Source: Lautropia sp. SCN 69-89 (GTDB lineage: Bacteria > Pseudomonadota > Gammaproteobacteria > Burkholderiales > Burkholderiaceae_E). From it: a stretch of 64,000 bases of DNA. The stretch lies in NCBI GenBank assembly GCA_001724855.1, contig MEED01000008.1, forward strand, positions 62,001 to 126,000, read 5' to 3'. Positions within the stretch are counted from its first letter, which is position 1. Every line of letters starts with the position of its first letter. Positions 8,199 to 18,180 of the stretch are shown in pieces. The position numbers and the translations under genes are program-made. The notes under the pieces were generated by a model. The model saw only the letters and a list, made by a program, of their open reading frames with translations, was not told the origin of the DNA and ran no database searches.

Positions 8199-9449
8199 TC
8201 AGTAGAGGATGCGACAGCGGATCGTGCCGTCGATCGCGCTGATCTCGTCGAGCGCGACCTGGCTGGCCGACGCGTCGACGTCGATCACCACGTAGCCCAG
8301 CAGTGCGTCGGTCTGCAGGTACTGGGCGGCGATGTTGATGCCGGCGCGCGAGAAGCGCTCGTTGATGCGCGCGATGATACCCGGTACGTTGCGATGGATG
8401 TGCAGCAGCCGGCACTTGCCGGTGTGCTCGGGAAGCGACACCTCGGGGAAGTTCACCGCGCTCATGGTGGAGCCGTTGTCGCTGTAGCGCAGCAGCTTGG
8501 CGGCCACCTCGCCGCCGATGTTCGCCTGCGCCTCGGAGGTCGAGCCGCCGATGTGAGGCGTGAGGATCACGTTGTCGAAGCGCGTGAGCGGCGACTCGAA
8601 CACGCCCTCGTTGCCCTTGGGCTCGACCGGGAACACGTCGATGGCCGCACCACGCAGGTGCCCGTCGTGAAGAAGGGCGGCCAGCGCGTCGATGTCGACG
8701 ACGTTGCCGCGCGAGGCGTTGATCAGGTGGCTGCCGCGCTTCATCTTCGCGAGCTGCGAGGCGGTGATCATGTTCTTCGTGGCAGGCGTCGCCGGCACGT
8801 GCAGCGTGACCACGTCGGATTCGGCGAGCAGCGCATCGAGCGAGGCGGCCTGCCGGGCGTTGCCCAGCGGCAGCTTCTTCTCGATGTCGTGGAACAGCAC
8901 CGACATGCCGAGCTGTTCGGCGAGAATGCCGGTCTGCGTGCCGATGTGGCCGTAGCCGACGATGCCCAGCGTCTTGCCGCGCACCTCGAACGAGCCGGCC
9001 GCGCTCTTCTCCCATCCGTTGCGATGCAGCTTCGCATTCTTCGCCGGAATGCCGCGCATCAGCATGATGATTTCGCCCAGCACCAGCTCGGCGACACTGC
9101 GCGTGTTCGAGAACGGCGCGTTGAACACCGGGATGCCGCGGCGTGCCGCCGCCTGCAGGTCGACCTGGTTGGTGCCGATGCAGAAGCAGCCGATCGCGTT
9201 CAGCTTGGGCGCTCGCGCGATCACCTCTTCGGTGAGCTGTGTGCGCGAGCGGATGCCGACGAAATGCGCGCCCTCGATGGCGCGGATCAGCTCCTCGCCC
9301 GACAGCGACTGCTTGAAGGTTTCGACGTTGGTGTAGCCGTCGGCGCGAAGCGTCTCGACTGCCGAGGGGTGGATCCCCTCGAACAGCACGAACCTGAGTT
9401 TTTCCTTCGGGACGGAGAGGCGGGCGGGAGGCGGGGGTGGAGGCGTCAT
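8199..9449 (-). CDS. serA: D-3-phosphoglycerate dehydrogenase
   Basis: A 416-residue NAD-dependent dehydrogenase that oxidises 3-phosphoglycerate to 3-phosphohydroxypyruvate, the first step of serine synthesis. The nucleotide-binding motif is GIVGYGHIGTQ, the catalytic Arg is in INASRGNVVD and the catalytic His in TPHIGGST. Residues from about 345 to the end form an ACT domain, the site of serine feedback in the E. coli enzyme, which has nearly the same length (410). The N terminus has a six-proline run right after the ATG at 9449. It is divergent from the HIT gene. Confidence 0.94.
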   Translation of the reverse strand: MTPPPPPPARLSVPKEKLRFVLFEGIHPSAVETLRADGYTNVETFKQSLSGEELIRAIEGAHFVGIRSRTQLTEEVIARAPKLNAIGCFCIGTNQVDLQAAARRGIPVFNAPFSNTRSVAELVLGEIIMLMRGIPAKNAKLHRNGWEKSAAGSFEVRGKTLGIVGYGHIGTQTGILAEQLGMSVLFHDIEKKLPLGNARQAASLDALLAESDVVTLHVPATPATKNMITASQLAKMKRGSHLINASRGNVVDIDALAALLHDGHLRGAAIDVFPVEPKGNEGVFESPLTRFDNVILTPHIGGSTSEAQANIGGEVAAKLLRYSDNGSTMSAVNFPEVSLPEHTGKCRLLHIHRNVPGIIARINERFSRAGINIAAQYLQTDALLGYVVIDVDASASQVALDEISAIDGTIRCRILY

Positions 9450-9518
9450 TCCGGAATTGTAGAGTTCGCCGCTCGGGTATTCTTCCAGTACGGGTATTGC
9501 CGCGCCAGGAGTCCGACC

Positions 9519-9920
9519 ATGCCGACCATCTTCGAGCGATTGCACGCAGGCGAGCTGCCGTGCGCGCGCGTCTACACCGACGAGCACGTGTTCGCGTTCA
9601 TGGACGCGGGCCAGGTCAACGACGGCCACGTGATCGTGGCGTCGATCCGCCCGTACGAAACGCTGATGGACGCCGACGAGGAGACGGCGGCGGCGATGAT
9701 GCGGGCGGCACGCCGCATCGCGATCGCGGTGGAGCGCGAATTTGCCGCCGACGGCGTGACGATCCTGCAGGCCAACCGTGTCGCAGGCTGGCAGACGGTG
9801 CCGCACCTTCACCTGCACGTGCTGCCGCGCCGTCAGGGCGATGCGGTCACCCTCGGCTGGCCGCGCCGCGATCCGCCGTTCGAGGCGCTGCAGGCGATGG
9901 CCGCGCGCATCCGCGTCTGA
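9519..9920 (+). CDS. HIT family nucleotide hydrolase
   Basis: A 133-residue histidine-triad protein. HIT enzymes hydrolyse or transfer nucleoside monophosphates, such as adenosine phosphoramidates, through a catalytic histidine. The triad HLHLHVLPR is intact close to the C terminus. The ATG at 9519 has CCAGGAG upstream at good spacing. The 69-bp gap to the divergent serA contains two copies of CGGGTATT, 17 bp apart, of unknown meaning. The physiological substrate cannot be told from the sequence. Confidence 0.92.
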   Translation: MPTIFERLHAGELPCARVYTDEHVFAFMDAGQVNDGHVIVASIRPYETLMDADEETAAAMMRAARRIAIAVEREFAADGVTILQANRVAGWQTVPHLHLHVLPRRQGDAVTLGWPRRDPPFEALQAMAARIRV

Positions 9921-9953
9921 GCGACGACACTCCGGCCAGGCTTGCCTGACGAC

Positions 9954-10715
9954 ATGGCGGGGTTCGCGGGCCTGGGCGGCGTTCAGATCGCTGCAATCCT
10001 GGTCGTCACCCTCGCGGCCGGACTGCTCCGCGGTTTCTCGGGCTTCGGCTCGTCGTTGCTGCTCGTGCCGGTACTCGGGCTCGCCATGGGACCCGTCCCT
10101 GCCGTTGCGATCGGCACGCTGCTCGAGGCATTGGCGACGCTGATGCTGGTGCCGTCCAGCCTGGCGCATACGACCCGGCACCGGCTGGTGACGATGGGCC
10201 TGTCGGCGCTGGTCGCGATCCCCGCGGGACATTTCGCGTTGCGAGAGCTGGACCCGTTGCTGAGCAATCTCGCGATCAGCGCGGCGGTCGTCGCGATGGC
10301 AGGGCTCATGTGGCGCGGGGCGGCCCTGCCGTTGCCTCGCGGAGCCTGTGGGGAGACCGGAGCCGGCATGATGTCGGGGTTCCTGACGGGCTTCGGTTCG
10401 ATCGGCGGGCCACCGCTCGTGCTTTACATCCTCGCGGGGAACGACCCGGCCCGGCGCAAGCGTGCAGACCTGATCGTCGTGTCGGGGGTCGCACAGCTGG
10501 CCGCAGTCGTCTCGATGATGCTCTTCGGCCTGCTGACCTTCGAAGGCGCGAGCAGTGCCGCCTGGCTCGTCCCGGTGTTCTTTGGAGGAGGCGTGCTCGG
10601 CGCAAGGCTGTTCAGGCATGCGAGCGAGCGCACCTACCAGCAGGTTGCACTGGGCGCGCTGTTTCTGGCAGCCGTCGCGTTGTTGTGCACGAACCTGGCG
10701 AGACTGCTGCTTTAG
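9954..10715 (+). CDS. TauE/SafE family membrane permease
   Basis: A roughly 253-residue inner-membrane protein with about eight hydrophobic helices and the duplicated TauE/SafE organisation. GFSGFGSSLLLVPVL in the first half and GFLTGFGSIGGPPLVLY in the second are the paired signature loops. Family members export sulfite, sulfoacetate or other small organic anions, and the substrate here is unknown. The start is uncertain: ATG at 9954 is used, but an in-frame TTG at 9942 would add four residues. The stop codons of this gene and chrA are only 3 bp apart and face each other. Confidence 0.85.
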   Translation: MAGFAGLGGVQIAAILVVTLAAGLLRGFSGFGSSLLLVPVLGLAMGPVPAVAIGTLLEALATLMLVPSSLAHTTRHRLVTMGLSALVAIPAGHFALRELDPLLSNLAISAAVVAMAGLMWRGAALPLPRGACGETGAGMMSGFLTGFGSIGGPPLVLYILAGNDPARRKRADLIVVSGVAQLAAVVSMMLFGLLTFEGASSAAWLVPVFFGGGVLGARLFRHASERTYQQVALGALFLAAVALLCTNLARLLL

Positions 10716-10718
10716 GGC

Positions 10719-11948
10719 CTAGCCAAGCAGCGCGCGCGCCGCGCCCAGCACGATCGCCGTTGCCACCACCGCCATCGGCGGCCATCGCAGCCGCATCAGC
10801 AGCAGCGCCAGCGCAGTTGCAACGAGCGCATCGAGCACCGATCGCACTGCGCCGGTGGCTACCGGATCGATCAGCGCGGCCAGCAGGATGCCGACCACCC
10901 CGGCGTTCACCGCGGCGAGCGCGGCGCGCAGCGACGCGCGCCGCCGCAACCGCGTCCAGGCCGGCAAGGCCCCCGCCACCAGCAGCAGGCCCGGAAGGAA
11001 CACCGCGACCAGGCAGGCGGCCGCGCCGAGCCAGGCCCCGTGCGGCCCGAACGGGGCCTGCGCCGAGCCGCCGATCACCGCACCGAGGTACGCGGCGAAG
11101 GTGAACAGCGGCCCCGGCACCGCCTGCGCCGCGCCGTAGCCGGCGAGGAACGCCGACTCGGACGCCCAGCCGGGGCCGACCACGCCCGCCTGAAGCAGCG
11201 GCAGCACCACGTGCCCGCCGCCGAAGACCAGCGCGCCGGCCCGATAGAAGGCTTCGAACAGCTGCAGCCACGGCTGGGCCGACGCACGCGCGGCCAGCGG
11301 CAACGCGGCCAGCAGCACGAAGAACATCGCCAGCGCGATGCGCGATGCGCGCGAAGCGCCCTGGCCGTCGGCCGGCTCGGGAAGCGCCAGACCGGCCGGA
11401 GGCACCGAGCGGCGCCATCCGGCGAGCGCGCATGCGCCGAGTGCAAGCAGTTGCCCGGCCGCGCCCGGCCAGCCGAGTGCCACCGTGGCTGTCGCCAGCG
11501 CGAGCGCGCGCCGCGGCCAGTCGGGGCACAGCGCCTTCCACATCCCCGCGACGGCCTGGGCCACCACCGCCACCGCGACGATCTTCAGCGCATGGATCAC
11601 CGACGAGAGGATCGGGCTCGCCTCGGCCCGGGCGAGGCCGAGCGCGAAGAGCACCAGCAGCAGCGCCGAGGGCAGCGTGAAGCCGAGCCAGGCCGCGAGC
11701 GCCCCGCTCCAGCCGGCGCGACGCAGGCCGAGCGCGAAGCCGACCTGGCTGCTGGCCGGGCCGGGAAGGAACTGGCATAGCGCGACCAGTTCGGCGTAGG
11801 CGTGCTCGTCGAGCCAGCCGCGGCGCTGCACGAACTCGTGCCGGAAATAGCCCAGGTGGGCGATCGGGCCACCGAACGAGGTCAGCCCGAGCCGCAGGAA
11901 CGCGCCGAAGACTTCGCGGGCGCTGCCGGGAGGTGGCCCAGATCGCAT
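10719..11948 (-). CDS. chrA: chromate/anion transporter ChrA family, two-domain form
   Basis: A 409-residue membrane protein made of two homologous CHR domains. The N-terminal half has SFGGPIAHLGYFR and QFLPGPASSQVGF; the C-terminal half has VFGGGHVVLPLL and AQAVPGPLFTFAAYLG. This two-domain long form is the one shown to export chromate in Pseudomonas and Cupriavidus, but many homologues have no proven chromate role. No chrB or other metal genes are nearby, so the resistance role is inferred only from the family. It is divergent from the ammonia-lyase gene across 95 bp. Confidence 0.9.
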   Translation of the reverse strand: MRSGPPPGSAREVFGAFLRLGLTSFGGPIAHLGYFRHEFVQRRGWLDEHAYAELVALCQFLPGPASSQVGFALGLRRAGWSGALAAWLGFTLPSALLLVLFALGLARAEASPILSSVIHALKIVAVAVVAQAVAGMWKALCPDWPRRALALATATVALGWPGAAGQLLALGACALAGWRRSVPPAGLALPEPADGQGASRASRIALAMFFVLLAALPLAARASAQPWLQLFEAFYRAGALVFGGGHVVLPLLQAGVVGPGWASESAFLAGYGAAQAVPGPLFTFAAYLGAVIGGSAQAPFGPHGAWLGAAACLVAVFLPGLLLVAGALPAWTRLRRRASLRAALAAVNAGVVGILLAALIDPVATGAVRSVLDALVATALALLLMRLRWPPMAVVATAIVLGAARALLG

Positions 11949-12043
11949 GGGCGCGAAGATACCGCATCGAAGCGGCGCAGACGCCGCACGATCGACGTAT
12001 GCTGTCGGTCCCGCGGACCCGTCGCCGCCCGTCGCGTCACGCC

Positions 12044-13006
12044 ATGCCCCTGCCCGGTTTCGTCGATGTCCAGGCCGCTGCCGAGCGGCTGCGCGGCCAT
12101 GCGCACCGCACGCCGGTCCTGCGCTCGGCCACCGCCGATGCGCGCAGCGGCGCGTCGCTGTTCTTCAAGTGCGAGAACTTCCAGCGGATGGGCGCGTTCA
12201 AGTTCCGCGGCGCGTTCAACGCGATCGCCAGGCTGTCGCCGGCGCAGCAGCGCGCGGGCGTGGTCACGTTCTCGTCGGGCAACCACGCGCAGGCGATCGC
12301 GCTGGCCGCGCGCGAACTCGGCGTGGCGGCGACGATCGTGATGCCCTCGGACGCGCCGGCGGCCAAGCTCGCCGCCACCCGCGACTACGGCGGCGAGATC
12401 GTCGCCTACGACCGCTTCACCGAGGATCGCGAGGCGCTCACGCGCCGCATCGCCCGCGAACGCGGCGCGACGCTGATCCCTCCGTACGACCACGCCGACG
12501 TCATCGCCGGCCAGGGCACCGCGGCGCTCGAATTGTTCGAAGAGGCGGGCGCGCTCGACGCGCTGTTCGTCTGCCTGGGCGGCGGCGGGCTGCTCGCGGG
12601 CTGCGCGCTCGCGGCGCAGGCGATGGCACCAGACTGCGCAGTCTACGGTGTGGAACCCGAGGCGGGCGACGACGGTCGACAGTCGCTGCGCGCGGGCCGC
12701 ATCGTGACCATCGCGGTGCCCATGACGATCGCCGACGGCGCGATGACCACGCATCTGGGCGAGCTGACTTTTCCGATCATCCGCGAGCGGGTGCGCGACA
12801 TCCTCACCGTGGACGACGGGCAGCTGGTGGAGACGATGCGCTTCTTCGCCGAACGAATGAAGATGGTCGTCGAGCCCACCGGCTGCCTGGCGGCCGCCGG
12901 CGCGTTCGCCTCGGCGCCGCAATGGCGCGGGCGGCGCGTGGGCGTGATCGTCAGCGGCGGCAACGTCGACCTCGCCGCCTACGCGGGCTGGATCGGCAGC
13001 CGCTGA
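12044..13006 (+). CDS. PLP-dependent threonine dehydratase-like / hydroxyaspartate ammonia-lyase
   Basis: A 320-residue fold type II PLP enzyme that eliminates water and ammonia from a beta-hydroxy amino acid. Its length and lack of a regulatory domain match catabolic serine/threonine dehydratases and threo-3-hydroxyaspartate ammonia-lyase. The Schiff-base lysine lies in FKFRGAFN, followed by SSGNHAQ and the tetraglycine phosphate loop GGGGLLAG. VEPEAGDDGRQSL and VPMTIADGAM resemble the hydroxyaspartate branch. The ATG at 12044 is chosen from homology. The last 28 bp overlap, tail to tail, with the TRAP permease gene. Confidence 0.85.
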   Translation: MPLPGFVDVQAAAERLRGHAHRTPVLRSATADARSGASLFFKCENFQRMGAFKFRGAFNAIARLSPAQQRAGVVTFSSGNHAQAIALAARELGVAATIVMPSDAPAAKLAATRDYGGEIVAYDRFTEDREALTRRIARERGATLIPPYDHADVIAGQGTAALELFEEAGALDALFVCLGGGGLLAGCALAAQAMAPDCAVYGVEPEAGDDGRQSLRAGRIVTIAVPMTIADGAMTTHLGELTFPIIRERVRDILTVDDGQLVETMRFFAERMKMVVEPTGCLAAAGAFASAPQWRGRRVGVIVSGGNVDLAAYAGWIGSR

Positions 13007-15558
13007 GGCATCCGCCGACCCTGCTCCCACCAGAGCAGCGCCACCAGCAGCAGGGCCGGAATGTAGACCCAGTGCATCGACGGTCGCTCGGTCGGCACGA
13101 GCACGCCGCCGACGGTCCAGCCGATCTCGAAGCCGTTCTTCTTCGCGCGGCTGCCGAAGCGCACGTTGGCGATCTGCACCTGGTCGCCGAGCGCGGTGAC
13201 CGTGAGCCCCGCCTCCTGCAGGCGCTTGCGCCCGTCGCCGGGCTCGCGCAGCTGCACGCCGACGGTCTTGCGCACGTCCTCGCCCTCGAGGTTGGTGCCG
13301 CTGATGAGCAGCACGAGGCGGTCGCCCTCGCCCAGGCGCTGCGCCACGTCGAAAATGCGCGCGGCCGGCACTTCCTCGTAGGGCGGCGCATAGCGGTCCA
13401 TGAACCAGTCGGGGCGGAACAGCGCGAACGTGGCCAGCAACAGGGCCACGACCTCCCACCAGCGGCAGCGCACGCGGAACCACCCCATCGTCGCCGCCGC
13501 GAAGGTGAGCGACGCGACGATCGCCGCGACAGCGACGATCGCGACCTCGAACCATCCATGCACGTCGATCAGCAGCAGCGCCGGGTTGAACACGAAGACG
13601 AACGGCAGCACCACGGTGCGCAGCGCGTAGAGCGAACCCTGGATGCCGGTCTTGATCGGATCCTCGCCCGAGATCGCCGCGGCGGCGAAGGTCGCCAGCC
13701 CCACCGGCGGCGTGATGTCGCCCATGATCCCGTAGTAGAAGACGAACAGGTGCACCGCGATCAGCGGGATGATCAGCCCGCTCTGCGCGCCGAGGTCGAC
13801 GATCACCGGCGCCATCAGCGAGGCGACCAGGATGTAGTTCGCCGTGGTCGGCACGCCCAGGCCGAGCACCAGGCAGACGAATGCGGTGAACAGCAGCATC
13901 ACGATCACGTTGCCCTGCGAGACGACCTCGACGAAGTCGGTCATCCGGAAACCCAGGCCGGTGAGCGTGATGCCGCCGACGATGATGCCGGCGGTCGCCG
14001 TGGCGATGCCGATCGCGATCATGTTGCGCGCGCCGTCGTTCAGGCCCTGCACGACTTCGCGCACGCCGGTACGCCACTCGGGCAGCGTCGACTGGCTGCG
14101 GAAGAAGGCGATGATCGGGCGCTGCGTGAGCATCAGCGCGATCAGCGTGACGGTCGCCCAGAACGCGCTCAGCGCCGGCGACATCTGCTCGATCATCAGG
14201 CACCAGATCAGCACGCCGATCGGGATCAGGAAATGCAGCCCGGCACGCACCGTCGGCCAGGTGTCGGGCAGCACCGGGTTGTCGATGTCGATGTCCTGCG
14301 GCAGGTCGGGATAACGGGCCGCGATGCGCAGCAGCCAGACGTGCGTCGCGAGCATCAGTGCGCCGGCGATCCACGGCGCGTTCGCGCCGAACAGCGCCTG
14401 CGCGCCCAGCGCGATCCAGTAGACGAGCGCGCAGACGGCAATCGTGCCCGACAGCCCCAGCCCCCAGCCGATCAGCCGCTCGCGCATCGTGCGCGGGCGG
14501 CGCGTCGCGCTCGGGTTCATGCCCAGCTTCAGCGCTTCGAGGTGAACGATGTAGAAGAGCGCGATGTACGAGATCGTGGCCGGCAGGAACGCGTGCTTGA
14601 CGATGTCCGAATACGGAAGGCCGACGTACTCGACCATCAGGAACGCGGCCGCGCCCATCACCGGCGGCATGATCTGGCCGTTGACCGACGAGGCGGTCTC
14701 GATCGCGCCGGCCTTGATGCCGCCGTAGCCCGCCTTCTTCATCAGCGGGATCGTGAAGATCCCGCCGGAGACGACGTTGGACACCGACGAGCCGGAGATC
14801 AGGCCGTTGAGCGCGGAAGAGACGACGGCGACCTTCGCCGGGCCGCCGCGCAGGTGCCCGAGCGCTGCGAACGACACCTGCATCATGTAGTTGCCGGCGC
14901 CGGCGCGGTCGAGCAGCGAACCGAACAGCACGTAGATGAAGATGAACGCGACCGACACGCCGAGCGCGACGCCGTAGACGCCCTCGGTGGTGAGCCACAT
15001 GTGCGAGATCATCCGCTCGAGCGAGGCGCCCTTGTGCGAGACGACGTCGGGCAGCCAGGGCCCGAGGAAGATGTACGCGAGGAAGACCAGCGCGAGGATC
15101 GTCATCGGCATGCCGACCGCGCGGCGCGTGGCTTCGAGCAGCAGCACCATGCCGACCGTGGCGACCACGATGTCCTGGACGATAGGCACGCCGGGGCGCG
15201 TGGCGAGCTGGTTGTAGAAAAGCAGCAGGTAGGCGCCGGCGAAGGCTGCCACGAAGGCCATCACCCAGTCGGTGACCGGAACGCGATAGCGCACGCCGCG
15301 CCGGCGGGAGCCGGGATACGCGAGGAAGGCGAGGAACAGCGCCAGCGCAACGTGAAGCGCCCTCGCCTCGGTGTCGTTGAGCAGGCCGAATCCGAGCGAG
15401 AACGGCAGCGGCGACGCGTACCAGAGCTGCCACAGCGACCAGGCGATCGCGACGAAGCTGATGACCGCGCCCGAGAACCCGGCGGCGGCGCGCCCGCCGG
15501 TGTCGACGTCGGCGACGAGTTGCTGCAGTTCGGCCGAGGGTTTGACGCTCTGGCTCAT
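12979..15558 (-). CDS. TRAP transporter fused 4TM/12TM permease (TAXI type)
   Basis: An 859-residue fused permease carrying the small (DctQ-like) and large (DctM-like) units in one chain, with about eighteen hydrophobic helices, and a C-terminal soluble DUF3394-like extension from about residue 690 that ends in one more helix. Such fusions work with TAXI binding proteins and import organic acids using an ion gradient. It lies downstream of the TAXI gene on the same strand, but a strong terminator separates them, so the binding protein is probably made in excess. The ATG at 15558 follows a GAGACCCGG stretch. The substrate is unknown. Confidence 0.93.
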   Translation of the reverse strand: MSQSVKPSAELQQLVADVDTGGRAAAGFSGAVISFVAIAWSLWQLWYASPLPFSLGFGLLNDTEARALHVALALFLAFLAYPGSRRRGVRYRVPVTDWVMAFVAAFAGAYLLLFYNQLATRPGVPIVQDIVVATVGMVLLLEATRRAVGMPMTILALVFLAYIFLGPWLPDVVSHKGASLERMISHMWLTTEGVYGVALGVSVAFIFIYVLFGSLLDRAGAGNYMMQVSFAALGHLRGGPAKVAVVSSALNGLISGSSVSNVVSGGIFTIPLMKKAGYGGIKAGAIETASSVNGQIMPPVMGAAAFLMVEYVGLPYSDIVKHAFLPATISYIALFYIVHLEALKLGMNPSATRRPRTMRERLIGWGLGLSGTIAVCALVYWIALGAQALFGANAPWIAGALMLATHVWLLRIAARYPDLPQDIDIDNPVLPDTWPTVRAGLHFLIPIGVLIWCLMIEQMSPALSAFWATVTLIALMLTQRPIIAFFRSQSTLPEWRTGVREVVQGLNDGARNMIAIGIATATAGIIVGGITLTGLGFRMTDFVEVVSQGNVIVMLLFTAFVCLVLGLGVPTTANYILVASLMAPVIVDLGAQSGLIIPLIAVHLFVFYYGIMGDITPPVGLATFAAAAISGEDPIKTGIQGSLYALRTVVLPFVFVFNPALLLIDVHGWFEVAIVAVAAIVASLTFAAATMGWFRVRCRWWEVVALLLATFALFRPDWFMDRYAPPYEEVPAARIFDVAQRLGEGDRLVLLISGTNLEGEDVRKTVGVQLREPGDGRKRLQEAGLTVTALGDQVQIANVRFGSRAKKNGFEIGWTVGGVLVPTERPSMHWVYIPALLLVALLWWEQGRRMPQRLPIQPA

Positions 15559-15595
15559 CCGGGTCTCCCGATCGATCGCGTTGCGCGCGCCGATA

Positions 15596-15626
15596 CGAAA
15601 AAGCGGGCCCCGGGCCCGCTTTTTCG
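15596..15626 (-). terminator. intrinsic terminator between TAXI gene and TRAP permease
   Basis: Two 15-nt complementary arms (15596-15610 and 15612-15626) read through A5, GC-rich stem and T5, so the hairpin has a U-tract in either direction. For leftward transcripts it lies 18 bp after the TAXI stop codon and 37 bp before the permease start. It should let only part of the transcription reach the permease. Confidence 0.8.
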
Positions 15627-15644
15627 AACCATCGGCTCAGGCGT

Positions 15645-16631
15645 TCACTTCACCCAGCCCTTTTCCTTGTAGTAGCGCAACGCGCCTTCGTGCAGCGGCG
15701 CCGACAGGCCGTCCTTCACCATGTTCTCCGGCTTCAGGTTGGCCAGCGCCGGGTGCAGCTTCTTGAACTCGTCGAAGTTGTCGAACACCGCCTTCACCAC
15801 CTGGTAGACCGTGTCGGCCGGCGTCTTCGCCGAGGCGACCACCGTGGCGAGCACGCCGTAGGTTTCGGTCGGCTGCGGGTTGTTCGGATACAGGCCGCCA
15901 GGGATCGTGGCCTTCGCGTAGTACGGCTTGTCGGCGAGCAGCTTGTCGATCGCCGGGCCGGTGAGCGAGACGAGCTTCGCGCCGCACGAGGTGGTCGGGT
16001 CCTGGATGTTCGCCGACGGATGGCCGACCGCGTAGAAGAACCCGTCGATCTTGCCGTCGCACAGCGCCGGGCCGTGCTCGTCGGCCTTCAGCTCGGCGGC
16101 CAGGCCGAAGTCGCCGAGCTTCCAGCCCATGGCCGCCAGCAGCTCTTCCATCGACGAGCGCGTGCCCGAGCCGGGGTTGCCGACGTTGAAGCGCTTGCCC
16201 TTGAAGTCGGCGAACGTCTTGATGTTGGCTTCCTTGCGCGCGACCACGGTGAACGGCTCGGGGTGCACCGAGAAGACGGCGCGCTCGTCGGCGTAGGGGC
16301 CGGCGTCCTTGAACTGGCCGACGCCCTTCAGCGCGTTGTACTGCACGTCGGATTGGGCAAAGCCGAGGTCGAGCTCGCCGGCCTTGATCGTGTTCACGTT
16401 GAACACGGAGCCGCCGGTGGACTCCACCGAGCAGCGGATGCCGTGCTTCGCGCGGTCCTTGTTGACCAGCCGGCAGATCGCGCCGCCCGCTGCGTAGTAG
16501 ACGCCGGTGACGCCGCCGGTGCCGATGGTGATGAACTTGCTCTGCGCCGCGACCGGCGTCGTGAACGCGGCGGCCGACAGTGCGGCGCCGACGATCGCGG
16601 CGAGCCGCGCAGCCTTCAGGGTCTTGCTCAT
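15645..16631 (-). CDS. TAXI family TRAP solute-binding protein
   Basis: A 328-residue periplasmic binding protein. A Sec signal peptide ends near residue 30 ([11 protein letters not shown]). The mature start [19 protein letters not shown] is the hallmark of TAXI proteins, which capture glutamate-like or other organic anions and deliver them to a fused TRAP permease. Four later cysteines (RCSVES, LCDGK, TSCGAK and ICRLV) may form disulfides. AAGGAG precedes the ATG at 16631 by nine bases, and a promoter is visible about 40 bp upstream. Its permease is the next gene downstream. Confidence 0.93.
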   Translation of the reverse strand: MSKTLKAARLAAIVGAALSAAAFTTPVAAQSKFITIGTGGVTGVYYAAGGAICRLVNKDRAKHGIRCSVESTGGSVFNVNTIKAGELDLGFAQSDVQYNALKGVGQFKDAGPYADERAVFSVHPEPFTVVARKEANIKTFADFKGKRFNVGNPGSGTRSSMEELLAAMGWKLGDFGLAAELKADEHGPALCDGKIDGFFYAVGHPSANIQDPTTSCGAKLVSLTGPAIDKLLADKPYYAKATIPGGLYPNNPQPTETYGVLATVVASAKTPADTVYQVVKAVFDNFDEFKKLHPALANLKPENMVKDGLSAPLHEGALRYYKEKGWVK

Positions 16632-16670
16632 TCGTGCGACTCCTTGGATTCCTGCCGTTGAGACGGCGCC

Positions 16671-16698
16671 ATTATGCTGATTAGGCAGCGCGAGGCAA
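16671..16698 (-). promoter_or_regulatory. predicted sigma-70 promoter of the TAXI gene
   Basis: On the minus strand TTGCCT (16693-16698) and CATAAT (16671-16676) are separated by 16 bp, matching four and five of six consensus bases. Transcription would begin about 30-35 nt before the TAXI start codon. Confidence 0.55.
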
Positions 16699-16762
16699 GT
16701 CGGGAACACCCCGACGGGCTGCGGCGGCCCCGGGCGGCGCGGCGAGACCGCGCCGGTGCGGG

Positions 16763-18106
16763 TCAGCGTGCCGCAGGCGCCAGCGCCGCGATCGAGGCGT
16801 CGACCGCCTCGCCCAGCCGATCGACGATCTGCCCGACTTCCCGTGGCGTGACGATGAACGGCGGGGCGAGCAGCACGTGATCGCCGAGCCGCCCGTCGAT
16901 CGTGCCGCCCATCGGGTAGACCATCAGGCCGCGCGCCATCGCCTCCTGCTTGATGCGCGCATGCAGCTTCAGCGACGGGTCGAACGGCGCCTTCGTCGCG
17001 CGATCGGCCACCAGCTCGATCGCCCGGAACAGGCCCCGGCCGCGGATGTCGCCGACATGCGGATGCGCGCCGAATCGCCCGGCCAGGGCCTCGCGCAGCT
17101 CTTCGCCACGCTGCACGCAGGCGTCGAGCAGCCGGTCGCGGCGGATCACCTGCTGCACCGCCAGCGCGGCCGCGCACGCCACTGCGTGGCCCAGGTAGGT
17201 GTGGCCGTGCTGGAAAAAGCCGGTGCCGCGCGCGAACGCATCGACGATGCGCTGCTGCACCAGCACCGCCCCGATCGGCTGGTAGCCGCCGCCCAGGCCC
17301 TTGGCGATCGTCATCAGGTCGGGCGACACCCCTTCCTGCTCGCACGCGTGCAGCGTGCCGGTGCGGCCCATGCCGCACATCACTTCGTCGAGGATCAGCA
17401 GGATCCCGTGGCGATCGCACAGCTCGCGCACGCCGCGCAGGTAGCCGGGCACCGGGGTCAGCGCGCCGGAAGTCGCGCCGCCCACCGTCTCGGCGACGAA
17501 CGCGATCACGTTGCCCGGCCCGAGCCGCTCGATCTCGGCCGCCAGCTCGGCCACCAGGCGCCGCCCGTAAGCTTCCGGCGTCTCGTCGGCGCCGCGGTCG
17601 CGGTATTCGTAGCACGGGGCGACGTGCGGGACGTCGATCAGCAGCGGCGCGAACTGCGCGCGGCGCCAGGCGTTGCCACCGACCGCGAGCGCGCCCAGCG
17701 TATTGCCGTGATAACTCTGGCGGCGCGCGATGAAGTGCCGCCGCTCGGGCTGCCCGATCTCGACGAAGTACTGGCGTGCCATCTTCAGCGCCGCCTCGAC
17801 CGCCTCCGAGCCGCCGGAGACGAAGTACACCTGTCCGATACCCTCGGGCGCGTCGGCCACCAGCGTGTCGGCCAATTGCTCCGCGACCTCGGTCGTGAAG
17901 AAGCTCGTGTGGGCGTACGAGAGCCGGTCGATCTGCGCGTGCATCGCGGCGACCACGTCGGGATGGCCATGGCCGAGGCAGGAAACGGCTGCGCCGCCCG
18001 ATGCGTCGATGTAGGCCTTCCCGTCGGCGTCGCGAAGCACTGCGCCGCTGCCCGAGACGGCGACCGGATACCTGCGCCCGAGCGTGCGGTGGAATACGCG
18101 TGTCAT
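16763..18106 (-). CDS. class III pyridoxal-phosphate aminotransferase
   Basis: A 447-residue omega-amino-acid or amine transaminase. The PLP lysine is in [16 protein letters not shown], the cofactor aspartate in [14 protein letters not shown], and the phosphate-binding region in [14 protein letters not shown]. Family members move an amino group from an omega-amino acid or amine to pyruvate or 2-oxoglutarate; the substrate is not evident. The start ATG at 18106 (MTRVFHR) precedes the first conserved block; an in-frame ATG four codons upstream is also possible. It lies upstream of the TAXI gene and could supply the same catabolic route, which is inference. Confidence 0.88.
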   Translation of the reverse strand: MTRVFHRTLGRRYPVAVSGSGAVLRDADGKAYIDASGGAAVSCLGHGHPDVVAAMHAQIDRLSYAHTSFFTTEVAEQLADTLVADAPEGIGQVYFVSGGSEAVEAALKMARQYFVEIGQPERRHFIARRQSYHGNTLGALAVGGNAWRRAQFAPLLIDVPHVAPCYEYRDRGADETPEAYGRRLVAELAAEIERLGPGNVIAFVAETVGGATSGALTPVPGYLRGVRELCDRHGILLILDEVMCGMGRTGTLHACEQEGVSPDLMTIAKGLGGGYQPIGAVLVQQRIVDAFARGTGFFQHGHTYLGHAVACAAALAVQQVIRRDRLLDACVQRGEELREALAGRFGAHPHVGDIRGRGLFRAIELVADRATKAPFDPSLKLHARIKQEAMARGLMVYPMGGTIDGRLGDHVLLAPPFIVTPREVGQIVDRLGEAVDASIAALAPAAR

Positions 18107-18180
18107 GGCGTGCAGCATAGCGCACTCGCCGCGCGCGTCCGCGGCACGCATCACGGCGCCCGCCCGCCGCGCGCGCCCCC

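Noticed and set aside
5467-9015. A single 1182-codon minus-strand frame joining aspA with upstream sequence
   Set aside because: Only the part from 6888 downwards is AspA; upstream the same frame is antisense-like noise across nnrS and serA, which are in other frames.
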